Assembly: GCA_030377895.1 (NCBI GenBank)
Contig: JAUCGB010000012.1
Location: 1 to 58,500, forward strand
Length of the DNA stretch: 58,500 nucleotides
Source: Anaerolineales bacterium HSG24
Lineage (GTDB): Bacteria > Chloroflexota > Anaerolineae > 4572-78 > J111
Direction: 5' to 3'
The notes beneath the pieces were generated by a model, which searched no databases, was not told the DNA's origin, and worked only from the letters and a program-made list of their open reading frames with translations. Below are positions 14,832 through 21,875 of this stretch, piece after piece; positions within the stretch are counted from its first letter, which is position 1; the number at the start of each line of letters is the position of its first letter. The position numbers were made by a program, and so were the translations under genes.

Positions 14832-16577
14832 TTACTTGTTGTCTCTCCTAATCAAATTAAATTCTACTACAGCAGGCTCACCAATCACACTAGTCAACGT
14901 CTGCTGAATTGTATTGATATAACGATGGTTCAACCAAGCCAAAGCACTTTCTGTCGGCACTCCAACCATAAAATAGTTACCGTCTCGTACTAGTAACGAT
15001 GTGCCGTGAATCAGCGAAACGTAAGTGGCTTGGGTCATCTGCCCCTGTAGAGCCTGTTTGGTATTTTCCCAAACCTGTTGCTCCGGCGAAATCGGCTCAG
15101 GTTGATAAATGGGCATGTCAAGTTGCTGCCCCAAATCAGACACGTCAGGCTTCATGTCCATATTTTGAGCCAGTTCCTGTTTAACCGATTTAGTCGGACG
15201 ATTCAAATCAAAATTGGCGGTATCAGCCAATCGTTTTAAAGTACGGACAAAAATAGCCCCTTTATTTGCCGTAGGTTTTGTTTCAGCCACCTCCAAAGCC
15301 GTTTGAACTGCCTGAACATATAACTCAAATCCATCAGGATATAAGGCTTTTAAGCGTTTGTATAACATTCCTGTTGAATGAGTATCTTCAAGCAACGTTT
15401 CAGTCAAGGTTACAATTGGCTCAAAAATTTTTGTTTCAGGTGAGTTAACGTTAACTGTTTTACTATTTAAATCTTTAAACAGTAAATATAACTTGTTAAC
15501 GTTAACGTTAACAGCATCGGATAGTAAAGTGTCATTTTGACCTTTTAGAAGTGAGTGTGAAGTGACAAAAGCTTCTTTTTTTGAGGGTGAAGTGTCAGAT
15601 TGTCGTTTCATGTCGTTTGCTGAAGTGTCAGATTGTCGTTTGACGGTCTGATCTAAACTGACATTTTGTCCGTTCACTTGATTTTGTAAAAGGCTGTTTT
15701 GTCGGTTTAGAGGTGAGTCTGAAGTGACATTTTGTTCATGTTGAGTTGTTAAGGGTTGAGATTGCTCATCTGAAGTGTCATTTTGTCGATTCAGATGCTC
15801 GTCTGAAGTGTCAATTTGTCGCTTACCAGAAATATGTGAACCGACAGATTGGCACTTTACAGGTTGTTGTGAAGTGCTATTTTGTCGGGTTAAAGAATCT
15901 GAACGGACAATTTGTCCGTTTACGTCATGTTGTAAAGTGTCATAATGGCTGTTTATATTATTGTCTAAAACGACATTTTGTCCATTTATGCCGACTGCTG
16001 AAGTGTCGTTTTGTCGGTTCAGAGGGGCTGATTCGGGAGACGCATGCTCATCAACAGGGCGATAGGTTTCAAGGTTAAGTGAGCCTTGCCGCGTCTGTAT
16101 CATCTCAACCTGTCGTTTGAGTTTAATCTCATCTTCTGGAACGACAGGGTCTTCCATAAGAATTTCCATGACAAAGCCCACCCGTTTTCCTTTTCCTTGC
16201 CGAGTTTCGTAGGCGTAGCGTAAACGAGGGATAAACATGGCTAAATATTTCGCTTTTTCATCATGGGGAACGATAGCGCGCCATGGTTTATCGTTGGGGA
16301 TTGGCTCATGTTTGAACCAGCGGAGTAACGTCCGTTTGTGGATGCTGAGGGCGTTGGCAATCTCTTGTAGACTGCATGCAACCTGCTTGGTGCCATTATT
16401 TTGACGGGGAGAATCGACACATAGGCTACGGAGTAAGATTATAAGACACCATCTCTCCGAGCCGATGCGAGGCAACCATTTTTGGATGCCATACAAGGAA
16501 GCTGTAATAGCGCGTTCAGGAGCGACAATCGCTGCTCTCGCACTCAAATATACCGGATTTAAAGAGAGGTCTGACAT
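14832..16577 (-). CDS. Replication initiator with internal repeats and DnaA_N-like C-terminus
   Basis: A 581-residue protein read as a replication initiator. The N-terminal part carries a helix-turn-helix (CSLQEIANALSIHKRTLLRW, 68-87). Residues about 185-347 are low-complexity 11-residue repeats around RQNDTS, written by the DNA repeats listed separately. The C-terminal 81 residues (501-581) match the DnaA N-terminal domain: VWENTKQALQG, a VPTESALAWLNHRY block and VIGEPAVVEF. In DnaA that domain contacts helicase, so the fusion may recruit helicase to an origin inside this gene, as lambda O does with its own iterons. Next downstream on the same strand are parA and parB. GAGG in CTTTGAGGCC is a weak ribosome site. 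The initiator function is inferred, not proven. Confidence 0.65.
   Translation of the reverse strand: MSDLSLNPVYLSARAAIVAPERAITASLYGIQKWLPRIGSERWCLIILLRSLCVDSPRQNNGTKQVACSLQEIANALSIHKRTLLRWFKHEPIPNDKPWRAIVPHDEKAKYLAMFIPRLRYAYETRQGKGKRVGFVMEILMEDPVVPEDEIKLKRQVEMIQTRQGSLNLETYRPVDEHASPESAPLNRQNDTSAVGINGQNVVLDNNINSHYDTLQHDVNGQIVRSDSLTRQNSTSQQPVKCQSVGSHISGKRQIDTSDEHLNRQNDTSDEQSQPLTTQHEQNVTSDSPLNRQNSLLQNQVNGQNVSLDQTVKRQSDTSANDMKRQSDTSPSKKEAFVTSHSLLKGQNDTLLSDAVNVNVNKLYLLFKDLNSKTVNVNSPETKIFEPIVTLTETLLEDTHSTGMLYKRLKALYPDGFELYVQAVQTALEVAETKPTANKGAIFVRTLKRLADTANFDLNRPTKSVKQELAQNMDMKPDVSDLGQQLDMPIYQPEPISPEQQVWENTKQALQGQMTQATYVSLIHGTSLLVRDGNYFMVGVPTESALAWLNHRYINTIQQTLTSVIGEPAVVEFNLIRRDNK
15444..15512. promoter_or_regulatory. 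GTTAAC repeats in an AT-rich stretch
   Basis: Two tandem GTTAAC units at 15444-15455 and three at 15495-15512, inside rep and beside the iteron-like array, in AT-rich DNA. This could be an unwinding element or a binding site. One more GTTAAC lies at 18206-18211 beside the 8-bp array. In protein they encode the short VNVN segments. Confidence 0.35.
15536..16021. repeat. Iteron-like array inside rep (about 15 units, 33-bp period)
   Basis: Plus-strand unit approximately GAAGTGTCATTTTGTCGGTT. Units start at 15536, 15559, 15589, 15622, 15655, 15688, 15721, 15772, 15805, 15838, 15871, 15901, 15934, 15967 and 16000. Most steps are exactly 33 bp, about three DNA turns and 11 codons. Codon choice is unusually constant for such a loose peptide: DTS is repeatedly GAC ACT TCA and RQN is repeatedly CGA CAA AAT, which suggests selection on DNA as well as, or instead of, protein. 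Iterons of this spacing bind plasmid initiators. Confidence 0.7.
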
Positions 16578-16700
16578 GACGTGACTGGCCTCAAAGATTC
16601 AGCTAATTGGGCATCAACATTCAGGCTTTGGTAAATTTTGGAAAACTGACGGTTGATGGCTGAATACGCTTAATGAACAACTTTTTTATGTTGACCTAAC

Positions 16701-16730
16701 TTGACACGACATACTGACTTATGGTATAGT
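16701..16730 (+). promoter_or_regulatory. Sigma-70 promoter of the putative RNA
   Basis: TTGACA at 16701-16706 and TATAGT at 16725-16730 with an 18-base spacer. Predicted start near 16737. No gene begins within reach before the terminator at 16827-16855. Confidence 0.75.
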
Positions 16731-16736
16731 TCCCCT

Positions 16737-16855
16737 GTTCGTTTTTAACAAACAGCAAAGCACAGCCTCTTTAGTAGGCTTCATAAGCAGGGTTGTAGCA
16801 ACTCACTTGTATTATGTGAGAGAGGGGAGGCTCGCGACGACGAGTCTCTTTTTTT
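16737..16855 (+). ncRNA. Putative structured small RNA of about 119 nt
   Basis: A self-contained unit: consensus promoter, about 90 bases of hairpin-rich sequence, then an intrinsic terminator. Candidate stems are AGCCT/AGGCT (16764-16768 with 16776-16780), GTTG/CAAC (16792-16795 with 16799-16802) and CTCAC/GTGAG (16802-16806 with 16816-16820). No open frame of note lies inside it. It runs divergently from the initiator gene. It could control copy number if the rep message starts farther upstream and overlaps it, or act elsewhere. It does not look like 6S, tmRNA, SRP or RNase P RNA. Whether it is transcribed is inferred from its signals. Confidence 0.6.
16827..16855 (+). terminator. Intrinsic terminator of the putative RNA
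   Basis: GAGGCTCG at 16827-16834 pairs with CGAGTCTC at 16841-16848 (one G-U pair) over loop CGACGA and is followed by seven T at 16849-16855. Confidence 0.85.
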
Positions 16856-16940
16856 ATTAATCGTTTTTGATGCGAATCAAGTTAAGCTAAATGCTTATGA
16901 CGAAATTATATGCAAACATGCCCAATGAGTCAAAACCTGT

Positions 16941-16969
16941 TTGTAATTTTTGGGGGTAGGTGCTATAAT
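16941..16969 (+). promoter_or_regulatory. Promoter of the AAA ATPase gene
   Basis: TTGTAA at 16941-16946, 17-base spacer, perfect TATAAT at 16964-16969 preceded by TGC (extended minus-10). A start near 16976 leaves a short leader with GAGGG before ATG 17001. Confidence 0.75.
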
Positions 16970-17000
16970 TAGCATTATTTGAGGGTAAGTGTGAATATCT

Positions 17001-17801
17001 ATGCTTGATTTAGATCCATTAGGGTTAGTAGAAGCACCATTTTCATTGTCGCCTGACCCGCGTTACTTTTATGTGTCGCTCCAACATAAAACCGCGCTGG
17101 CCAAGGCCAACTATGCTATCGAACAACGGCAGGGGTTGTCAGTCATTTTTGGTGATGTGGGAGTCGGCAAGACGACTGTGGCTCGACGGCTGTATCAGGT
17201 TTATCGAGACCGTGCCGACTACTACACGGCCTATATTCCAACGCCAATCTATCCGTCTGACTTTCAGTTCTTAAAAGATATATGTGCTGAGTTTGGCCTG
17301 AGTGCTAAACGAAGCAAACAAAAACAACTCACCGCGTTTGAAGAGTTCTTAATCAATGGCTACCGAGAAAACAAAACGGTTTTGTTGATTATTGACGAAG
17401 GCCAAGGGTTGATTGGGCAACAGTTTGAGTTGATTCGTCTCTTGTTGAACTTTGAGACCAACACCCAAAAGTTGATTCAGATTGTCTTGATTGGGCAAAA
17501 TGAGTTGCGGAATAAGTTGCGTCTTAAACGAGCCTTAAATTCACGGGTAGCGACCCGTTCTACGTTGGAGCCGCTACATTTTGAGGATACAAGGTCGATG
17601 ATTAATTTTCGGGTGATGGTGGCCGGACGGCAACATCCATTGTTTACCGAAGATGCCTTGATGAAAATCTATAACCATAGTCGAGGGATGCCTCGTGATA
17701 TTTGTGTGATTGGCTTGAATATTTTGCCTATTGCAATCTTAAACCATGCCTCAATTATTGAAGATACCCTTGTTGATGAGGTTATACGGGAACTACAGTA
17801 A
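17001..17801 (+). CDS. ExeA/TniB-like AAA ATPase
   Basis: A 266-residue AAA ATPase that opens with the ExeA-type lead-in GLVEAPFSLSPDPRYFYVS (8-26). It has Walker A GDVGVGKTT at 51-59, Walker B LLIIDE ending at D132-E133, a sensor-like VLIGQNELRNKL segment near 162-173 and a C-terminal lid. The family covers type II secretion ATPase ExeA, transposition regulators TniB/MuB and many plasmid or phage proteins. There is no peptidoglycan-binding domain and no transposase or secretion gene nearby, so a DNA-remodelling role with the next gene is more likely. The stop overlaps the next ATG (TAATG), so the two are translationally coupled. A strong promoter stands directly upstream. Confidence 0.75.
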   Translation: MLDLDPLGLVEAPFSLSPDPRYFYVSLQHKTALAKANYAIEQRQGLSVIFGDVGVGKTTVARRLYQVYRDRADYYTAYIPTPIYPSDFQFLKDICAEFGLSAKRSKQKQLTAFEEFLINGYRENKTVLLIIDEGQGLIGQQFELIRLLLNFETNTQKLIQIVLIGQNELRNKLRLKRALNSRVATRSTLEPLHFEDTRSMINFRVMVAGRQHPLFTEDALMKIYNHSRGMPRDICVIGLNILPIAILNHASIIEDTLVDEVIRELQ

Positions 17802-18148
17802 TGTCAAATCAAATAACACCTACAGAAAACGAAGGGACTTTCGCCCGTTTATATGATGTTCAAGAGGAGTTAAATCGTACTAATATCAAACCTCTTGGTC
17901 GACCTCGTAAAAAAGTACAACGTAAACCAACCACAGTTCATTTAACATCCGCTGAAAAGCGTAACATGGCCGAGTTAAAGATGTTGCTTGACGAACATCT
18001 CTCCATTAATCAAAGTGAGCTAGTCGGAATCGCTATCAGTTCGCTAAATGCGTTAATGCAAAACAAGGGCAAAACCGTCTTAGCCAGTGGGGCTGTTTAT
18101 GATATCGATTCCTTTCGAGAAGTAGTTTATGGTTTTATAAACTCGTAA
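17801..18148 (+). CDS. Small putative DNA-binding protein (RHH-like)
   Basis: A 115-residue protein. A flexible N-terminus contains the AT-hook-like GRPRKK at 33-38. Residues about 42-90 fit a ribbon-helix-helix pattern: strand TTVHLTS, helix AEKRNMAELKMLLDEH, turn LSINQ and helix SELVGIAISSLNALM. The tail (95-115) is acidic and aromatic. It overlaps the AAA gene by one base and its stop codon falls in an array of eight 8-bp repeats. RHH proteins such as omega and ParG bind tandem short repeats as centromeres and operators, so this gene and array may be a matched pair. The fold call is by pattern only. Confidence 0.5.
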   Translation: MSNQITPTENEGTFARLYDVQEELNRTNIKPLGRPRKKVQRKPTTVHLTSAEKRNMAELKMLLDEHLSINQSELVGIAISSLNALMQNKGKTVLASGAVYDIDSFREVVYGFINS

Positions 18149-18205
18149 AGTCATAAAACTATAAAGTCATAAAATTATAAAATCGTAAAATTATAAAATC
18201 ATAAC
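18142..18205. repeat. Array of eight 8-bp repeats
   Basis: Eight consecutive octamers: CTCGTAAA, GTCATAAA, ACTATAAA, GTCATAAA, ATTATAAA, ATCGTAAA, ATTATAAA, ATCATAAC. All but the last end in TAAA. The first contains the stop codon of the RHH-like gene. It could be an operator or centromere for that protein, or an AT-rich unwinding region. Confidence 0.75.
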
Positions 18206-18212
18206 GTTAACT

Positions 18213-18251
18213 AAAGAAGGGGGAACAGATTTAATCTGTTCCCCCTTCTTT
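18213..18251. terminator. Long perfect palindrome, bidirectional terminator
   Basis: AAAGAAGGGGGAACAGATT at 18213-18231 is the exact inverse of 18233-18251. The RNA would form an 18-bp stem ending TTCTTT. It closes the AAA/RHH-like operon and the module. Confidence 0.8.
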
Positions 18252-18283
18252 GCGTTTTGTTAGGCAGTTCCAATTTCCAATTT

Positions 18284-18372
18284 TGGTAGTGCAGATGTAG
18301 TGAGAGGAGTGCAAAGCTTGCTTTGCATGCAAGGCAAGCCTTGCACTCCGGATTTCCCTTGCAGGACTATCC
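18284..18372. repeat. Family A element at the 3' end of the TPR gene
   Basis: Left arm GGTAGTGCAGATGTAGTGAG, palindromic core with GCAAAGCTTGCTTTGC and GCAAGGCAAGCCTTGC, right arm CTTGCAGGACTATCC. The minus-strand TAG in the right arm is the stop codon of the TPR gene. A short family E end (TTAGGCAGTTCCAATTTCC) abuts on the left at 18260. Confidence 0.75.
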
Positions 18373-19842
18373 CAACTGTTTTAGCCCTCGCAGGGCCAAC
18401 TCTCGTAAGCCAGTTGAGGTGTCCCAGTCGATAATTCGCTGATACTCGTCCTTCGCTTCCAGCGGTTTGTTGTTGCCAACCAGACTGCGAGCTAGATAGT
18501 AGCGGGCACTGAGGGCGTTGGGGTTCAACTCGATAGCTTGCTTGAGCGTTTTTTCGGCCTCATCCGCGTCGCCAGTGACAAACTGCATCCAGCCCAACAT
18601 CTCGTGTGCTTCGGCATGAGTGGGGTGGCTTTTGACGAAGGCTTCCAGATAAGGCAGGCCAGTTTCAGTCAGTTGATAGTTATGCTCTACATAAAAACGG
18701 GCCAGCAACAACTCAAACGGTGCTTTATTCTCGGCCACTTGTAGAGCCTCTAAATACCATGCTTCGGCTGCGGTTAGATTCCCCTGCTCGGCTCGGGTGA
18801 TGCCCATTTCGATGTATGCGGCCGCGTTTTCTGGATCAGCAATGACCGCTTCGGCAAAGGTACGTCGCGCCGCTCGTAGCGCGCCCTGCTCCCGTAAATA
18901 TCGACCTTGCATATACAACACCAGAGCCGATTCTGGGGCGATACGGCGGGCCTCCTCAAATAGCTCAAAGGCAGGGCGACCTAGTTGGGCTTGGGTCTTG
19001 GCTAAAAAAGCGACCGTCTCCCCGTTTGGAGTGTCACCCTGTAGGTCGAGGGCTTGATTCAAGGCATGGCTGGCTAAGGGCCACTCACCAATTTGACTCA
19101 AGGCCACGCCCATCGTCTGCGCCACCTTCGCTGGGGGCGTATTCTGATCAAACGAGGCCAGTAGTTCGAGCAAATAGTCACGCTGACTCTGCCAATAGCT
19201 GTTTCGACTGGGAGACATAGCATACAGATAATTGCGGGCGGTCACGAGATCACGCGGGGCGGTTAAGGCGGCTAAATACCAGTGGCTCTCGGTGTCGGAC
19301 TGTTGCCGGAAGGCCGCCTCGGCTGATTCAAAATTGCCTTGGAGCAGATAGGTGCGCCCTAAACCACTGGCTAATCCGGGCATGGTTGGGTTTACTTCGG
19401 CCACTTCCTGCCAAATCACTAAAGCGGAAGTCAGCCGGCCCTGTTGCAACATCGTTTCGGCCAAACCGGCCATAGCCCAAGCATGATCTGCATCACGAGC
19501 CAAAGCTCTATTAAAGGCATCCTCGGCCATCAACCAGCGATGTTGCATAAGATAGATTTGACCGATATAAATCAACGGTTGGGCTGAGGTAGGATAGATG
19601 ACGACCAGCGTTTCTAGTTCATCAATTGCCGCCTGAAACTGGCGTTCTACGATGAGTGGCTCAACTTGGGTCGTATACTCAGGATGGGAAAATTCGGGGT
19701 AGATAATCGGCTTGGAGGTAGGTTCAACAAAAAGAGACCCTAACAAAACAATCAGTAGGATGCTCAAACTGGCGATATACAGGGTTAGCCAGTCGGTCGG
19801 TTTTTTAGCTGATTTGGGGGCCGTTTTTTGAGGCATGATCAA
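18367..19842 (-). CDS. Membrane-anchored TPR protein
   Basis: A 491-residue protein: a short basic N-terminus, one membrane helix (about 20-42, LYIASLSILLIVLLGSLF), then repeated TPR units to the end, for example QPLIYIGQIYLMQHRWLMAEDAFNRALARD near 85, AWAMAGLAETMLQQGRLTSALVIWQE near 118 and EAHEMLGWMQFVTGDADEAEKTLKQAIELNPNALSARYY near 420. TPR arrays are protein-binding scaffolds; no enzymatic domain is fused here. The repeats would lie outside the cytoplasmic membrane. Its stop codon is provided by the arm of a dispersed element, so the original C-terminus may have been altered. Partners are unknown. Confidence 0.8.
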   Translation of the reverse strand: MIMPQKTAPKSAKKPTDWLTLYIASLSILLIVLLGSLFVEPTSKPIIYPEFSHPEYTTQVEPLIVERQFQAAIDELETLVVIYPTSAQPLIYIGQIYLMQHRWLMAEDAFNRALARDADHAWAMAGLAETMLQQGRLTSALVIWQEVAEVNPTMPGLASGLGRTYLLQGNFESAEAAFRQQSDTESHWYLAALTAPRDLVTARNYLYAMSPSRNSYWQSQRDYLLELLASFDQNTPPAKVAQTMGVALSQIGEWPLASHALNQALDLQGDTPNGETVAFLAKTQAQLGRPAFELFEEARRIAPESALVLYMQGRYLREQGALRAARRTFAEAVIADPENAAAYIEMGITRAEQGNLTAAEAWYLEALQVAENKAPFELLLARFYVEHNYQLTETGLPYLEAFVKSHPTHAEAHEMLGWMQFVTGDADEAEKTLKQAIELNPNALSARYYLARSLVGNNKPLEAKDEYQRIIDWDTSTGLRELALRGLKQLG

Positions 19843-19937
19843 TCATATTAACATATTAACTATTGATATAACAACATTATGTCAATCAGAGTATTATGTC
19901 AATTATAGCATGATGACCATTAAACAGCAAGGCGCAG

Positions 19938-20000
19938 TGAGGGGTGAATGAAGAACGAAGAATGAAGAACGAGGAATGAAGAATGAAGAATGAAGAACGG
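19938..20000. repeat. Degenerate GAATGAA tandem tract
   Basis: Loosely repeated GAATGAAGAA/GAACGAAGAA heptamer-like units between the TPR and methyltransferase genes. A similar tract is at 45793-45867. Confidence 0.7.
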
Positions 20001-20062
20001 TGAGACTCTTCCATTCGTAAATTTGTCTATTCTCCATTCTCTATTCGCAAATTCGCCATTTG

Positions 20063-20638
20063 CTACAACACAACCAGTTTTGTCTCCACGTCGGGGCCGG
20101 TGTTGCCGATTTCGTATAGGAAGATCATGGCGTTGTCATCGAGTAGGAGCGCGTTCCAGCCGGGTATGGCGAAGCGGGTTATCACTTTTACGCCCGGTTC
20201 CAGTTGTGCCAGCAGGCGCGGTTTGAGCCGGTTGTTGGTCGCCTTAGTCAGATACATGACCACCACATCGGCTCCGGTCAGGTCGAAGTTAAACACATCG
20301 GCATAATAAACCCAAGACCGGTGCCGCAGACCCATAAACAGAATCAGGCTATTGGCAAACAAGGCGCGTAACGGGTCAATCTCTACCCCGACAGCGTTGG
20401 CCTCAAACTGCCGCGCCGCTAACAGCACCACCCGCCCATCGCCCGCGCCCAAATCAACCAGCTTTTGCCCCTGTTGTAATTCGGCCAACTGTAACATTTT
20501 ACGCACCGTCTCCATACTGGAGGGAACCCACATACCACCAAAAAAGTTCGCCATGTAGGATGAAATGATAATAACAAGGGATAATAGTAGGATTATTTGG
20601 AATAGTAGGGGGCCGTAGGCGACCACTAGATCGAGCAT
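20063..20638 (-). CDS. Membrane-anchored class I methyltransferase (FAM173-like)
   Basis: A 191-residue protein with an N-terminal membrane helix (8-30, YGPLLFQIILLLSLVIIISS) and then a small Rossmann methyltransferase: motif I LVDLGAGDGRVVLLAA near 60-75, acidic motif II VGVEIDPLRA near 83, and VVVMYLTK near 123. The size and the motif set, with VPSSMETVRKML before motif I, recall the FAM173/ATPSC-KMT lysine methyltransferases and their bacterial relatives. The substrate cannot be told. A repeat element lies directly upstream of the start (20663-20757). Confidence 0.65.
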   Translation of the reverse strand: MLDLVVAYGPLLFQIILLLSLVIIISSYMANFFGGMWVPSSMETVRKMLQLAELQQGQKLVDLGAGDGRVVLLAARQFEANAVGVEIDPLRALFANSLILFMGLRHRSWVYYADVFNFDLTGADVVVMYLTKATNNRLKPRLLAQLEPGVKVITRFAIPGWNALLLDDNAMIFLYEIGNTGPDVETKLVVL

Positions 20639-20662
20639 CGTTTTGCCTCTGTATGAATTATG

Positions 20663-20757
20663 CGGTAATGGTGCAGAAGTAGTGATCCGGATCCGTTAGC
20701 TACCCGCAAGTTCTAAACTTGCGGGTAGCTGACCACTACTACCTTTGCAGGACTACC
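20663..20757. repeat. Family A arms with a family F hairpin as core
   Basis: The outer arms GGTAATGGTGCAGAAGTAGT and CTTTGCAGGACTACC are those of family A. The usual GCAAAGC core is replaced by a different 15-bp perfect hairpin at 20698-20730 (AGCTACCCGCAAGTT, loop CTA). The same hairpin type stands alone at 54943-54975. Confidence 0.7.
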
Positions 20758-20765
20758 GAATTATG

Positions 20766-21749
20766 CTACTCCTCAGCCGAGTAGACTGGATGGCCTAAGA
20801 CTCGATGGATTACCCACGCTTTGAGACGTTGCCACAGATTCCGTTTTAGCCGTCCCGAAAAATCCTCCATCGCGTCAGTCAGCGAGATGTCGTCATGTAC
20901 GTGCTGTTCTTCCAGCCAATATTGATGATCAAAAATATGGAGGGCGATGTCGGCCTCGGTGCGACCGGGGAAGTAGGATACGATGTCATCGGCATGTAGT
21001 TGTTGGGCTAGGGGCAGATAGAGGGTGTCGTACCAGTCCAACATGGCCTCAGTAAAGGTCGGGTCACGCTGTTCGTCCAAGCCGAGATAGTAGCGGTGAA
21101 TGGCAATTTTTTCCTCAAAGAGCCAATATCGGCCCGGCATGGTTAAAATAATATCGACCTGCGGGCGATATTTATCCAACTGGGTGCGCTCCAAAAATTC
21201 TAAATATTCCCGCCGAATCATGATGTCTTCCAGATTGTCATCAGCCCACAACTGGACTCGGCTCGGATACTCCCACACCTCAGCCTCAATCACCTCCGCC
21301 GCTTGTTGACGCATGACCGAGACCCGATGATGTCCGTCTTTGACAAAATAAATCCGGCTGACCTGATACAGTTCAATCGGGAGCAAACCGATCGTGTCGA
21401 CCAGCTTATCGACCTGTTGCCAGCGATTTTGCACGGCATCGTGGCGCGGGCTAAAGGTGCGAGTAAAATCCTCACTTCGGTTGACACTACCCACAATTTG
21501 GTCGAGGGGAATTTCTTGCCGACCCCGATACTGTTTGTGGCCGAGTTTCAACTGAGTACGCACCACCTCAAATGGAAGCAGATCAACCGAGGTGTGGCGA
21601 ATCGTGGACAGCATCTCTTCCGTGAAGGCCCGGCGTTTGGCCCGTTGATAATTGTCGATGACCCGCTGTCTTTCCGCAGTTCGATAGTTGATGAAATGGG
21701 TGGCGGTACTCTCAAACGGGCGATGGTGTTTATCAGGCATCCTCCTCAC
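20766..21749 (-). CDS. ParB/sulfiredoxin-fold protein
   Basis: A 327-residue cytoplasmic protein. Residues about 75-155 form a ParB-like nucleotide-binding fold: EIPLDQIVGSVNRSEDFTRTF, then VDTIGLLPIELYQVSRIYFVKDGHHRVSVMRQQ with the DGHHR box. The rest (160-327) is helical, with many aromatic and acidic residues, as in a family often labelled transcriptional regulator or DUF4032-related in Chloroflexota and Actinobacteria. No helix-turn-helix is apparent. The DGHHR box suggests nucleotide binding or hydrolysis. It stands alone between repeats. I do not know its function. Confidence 0.55.
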   Translation of the reverse strand: MRRMPDKHHRPFESTATHFINYRTAERQRVIDNYQRAKRRAFTEEMLSTIRHTSVDLLPFEVVRTQLKLGHKQYRGRQEIPLDQIVGSVNRSEDFTRTFSPRHDAVQNRWQQVDKLVDTIGLLPIELYQVSRIYFVKDGHHRVSVMRQQAAEVIEAEVWEYPSRVQLWADDNLEDIMIRREYLEFLERTQLDKYRPQVDIILTMPGRYWLFEEKIAIHRYYLGLDEQRDPTFTEAMLDWYDTLYLPLAQQLHADDIVSYFPGRTEADIALHIFDHQYWLEEQHVHDDISLTDAMEDFSGRLKRNLWQRLKAWVIHRVLGHPVYSAEE

Positions 21750-21773
21750 CTTTGACCAGTATCAGATAGCCGT

Positions 21774-21875
21774 GGTAGTGCTGCACAAGTAGTGATGGCA
21801 GAATCAGGAGTGCAAAGCTCGCTTTGCCTGCAAGGCAAGCCTTGCACTCCTTATCACTACCTTTGCACCACTACC
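21774..21875. repeat. Family A element at the 3' end of add
   Basis: GGTAGTGCTGCACAAGTAGT left arm, core with GCAAAGCTCGCTTTGC and GCAAGGCAAGCCTTGC, right arm ATCACTACC then TTTGCACCACTACC. The minus-strand TAG in the last ACTACC is the stop codon of add. Confidence 0.75.

Larger units (their letters stand above)
16578..17000. other. Divergent intergenic region of the replicon module
   Basis: Contains a consensus promoter, an RNA-like unit with terminator and a second promoter, each listed separately. No obvious rep promoter was found on the minus strand between 16578 and 16740. Confidence 0.6.

Noticed and set aside
15536..16021. CRISPR-like regular array (33-bp period)
   Set aside because: The units are diverged, the spacers are not unique DNA but part of an open coding frame, and no cas gene is near.
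16737..16855. tracrRNA, 6S or riboswitch identity for the small RNA
   Set aside because: No cas genes, no long 6S-like bubble, no downstream gene within leader distance before the terminator.
17001..18148. Tn7/Tn5053-like transposition module (TniB-like ATPase)
   Set aside because: No DDE transposase, no TniQ and no transposon ends nearby; the second gene is a small RHH-like protein.
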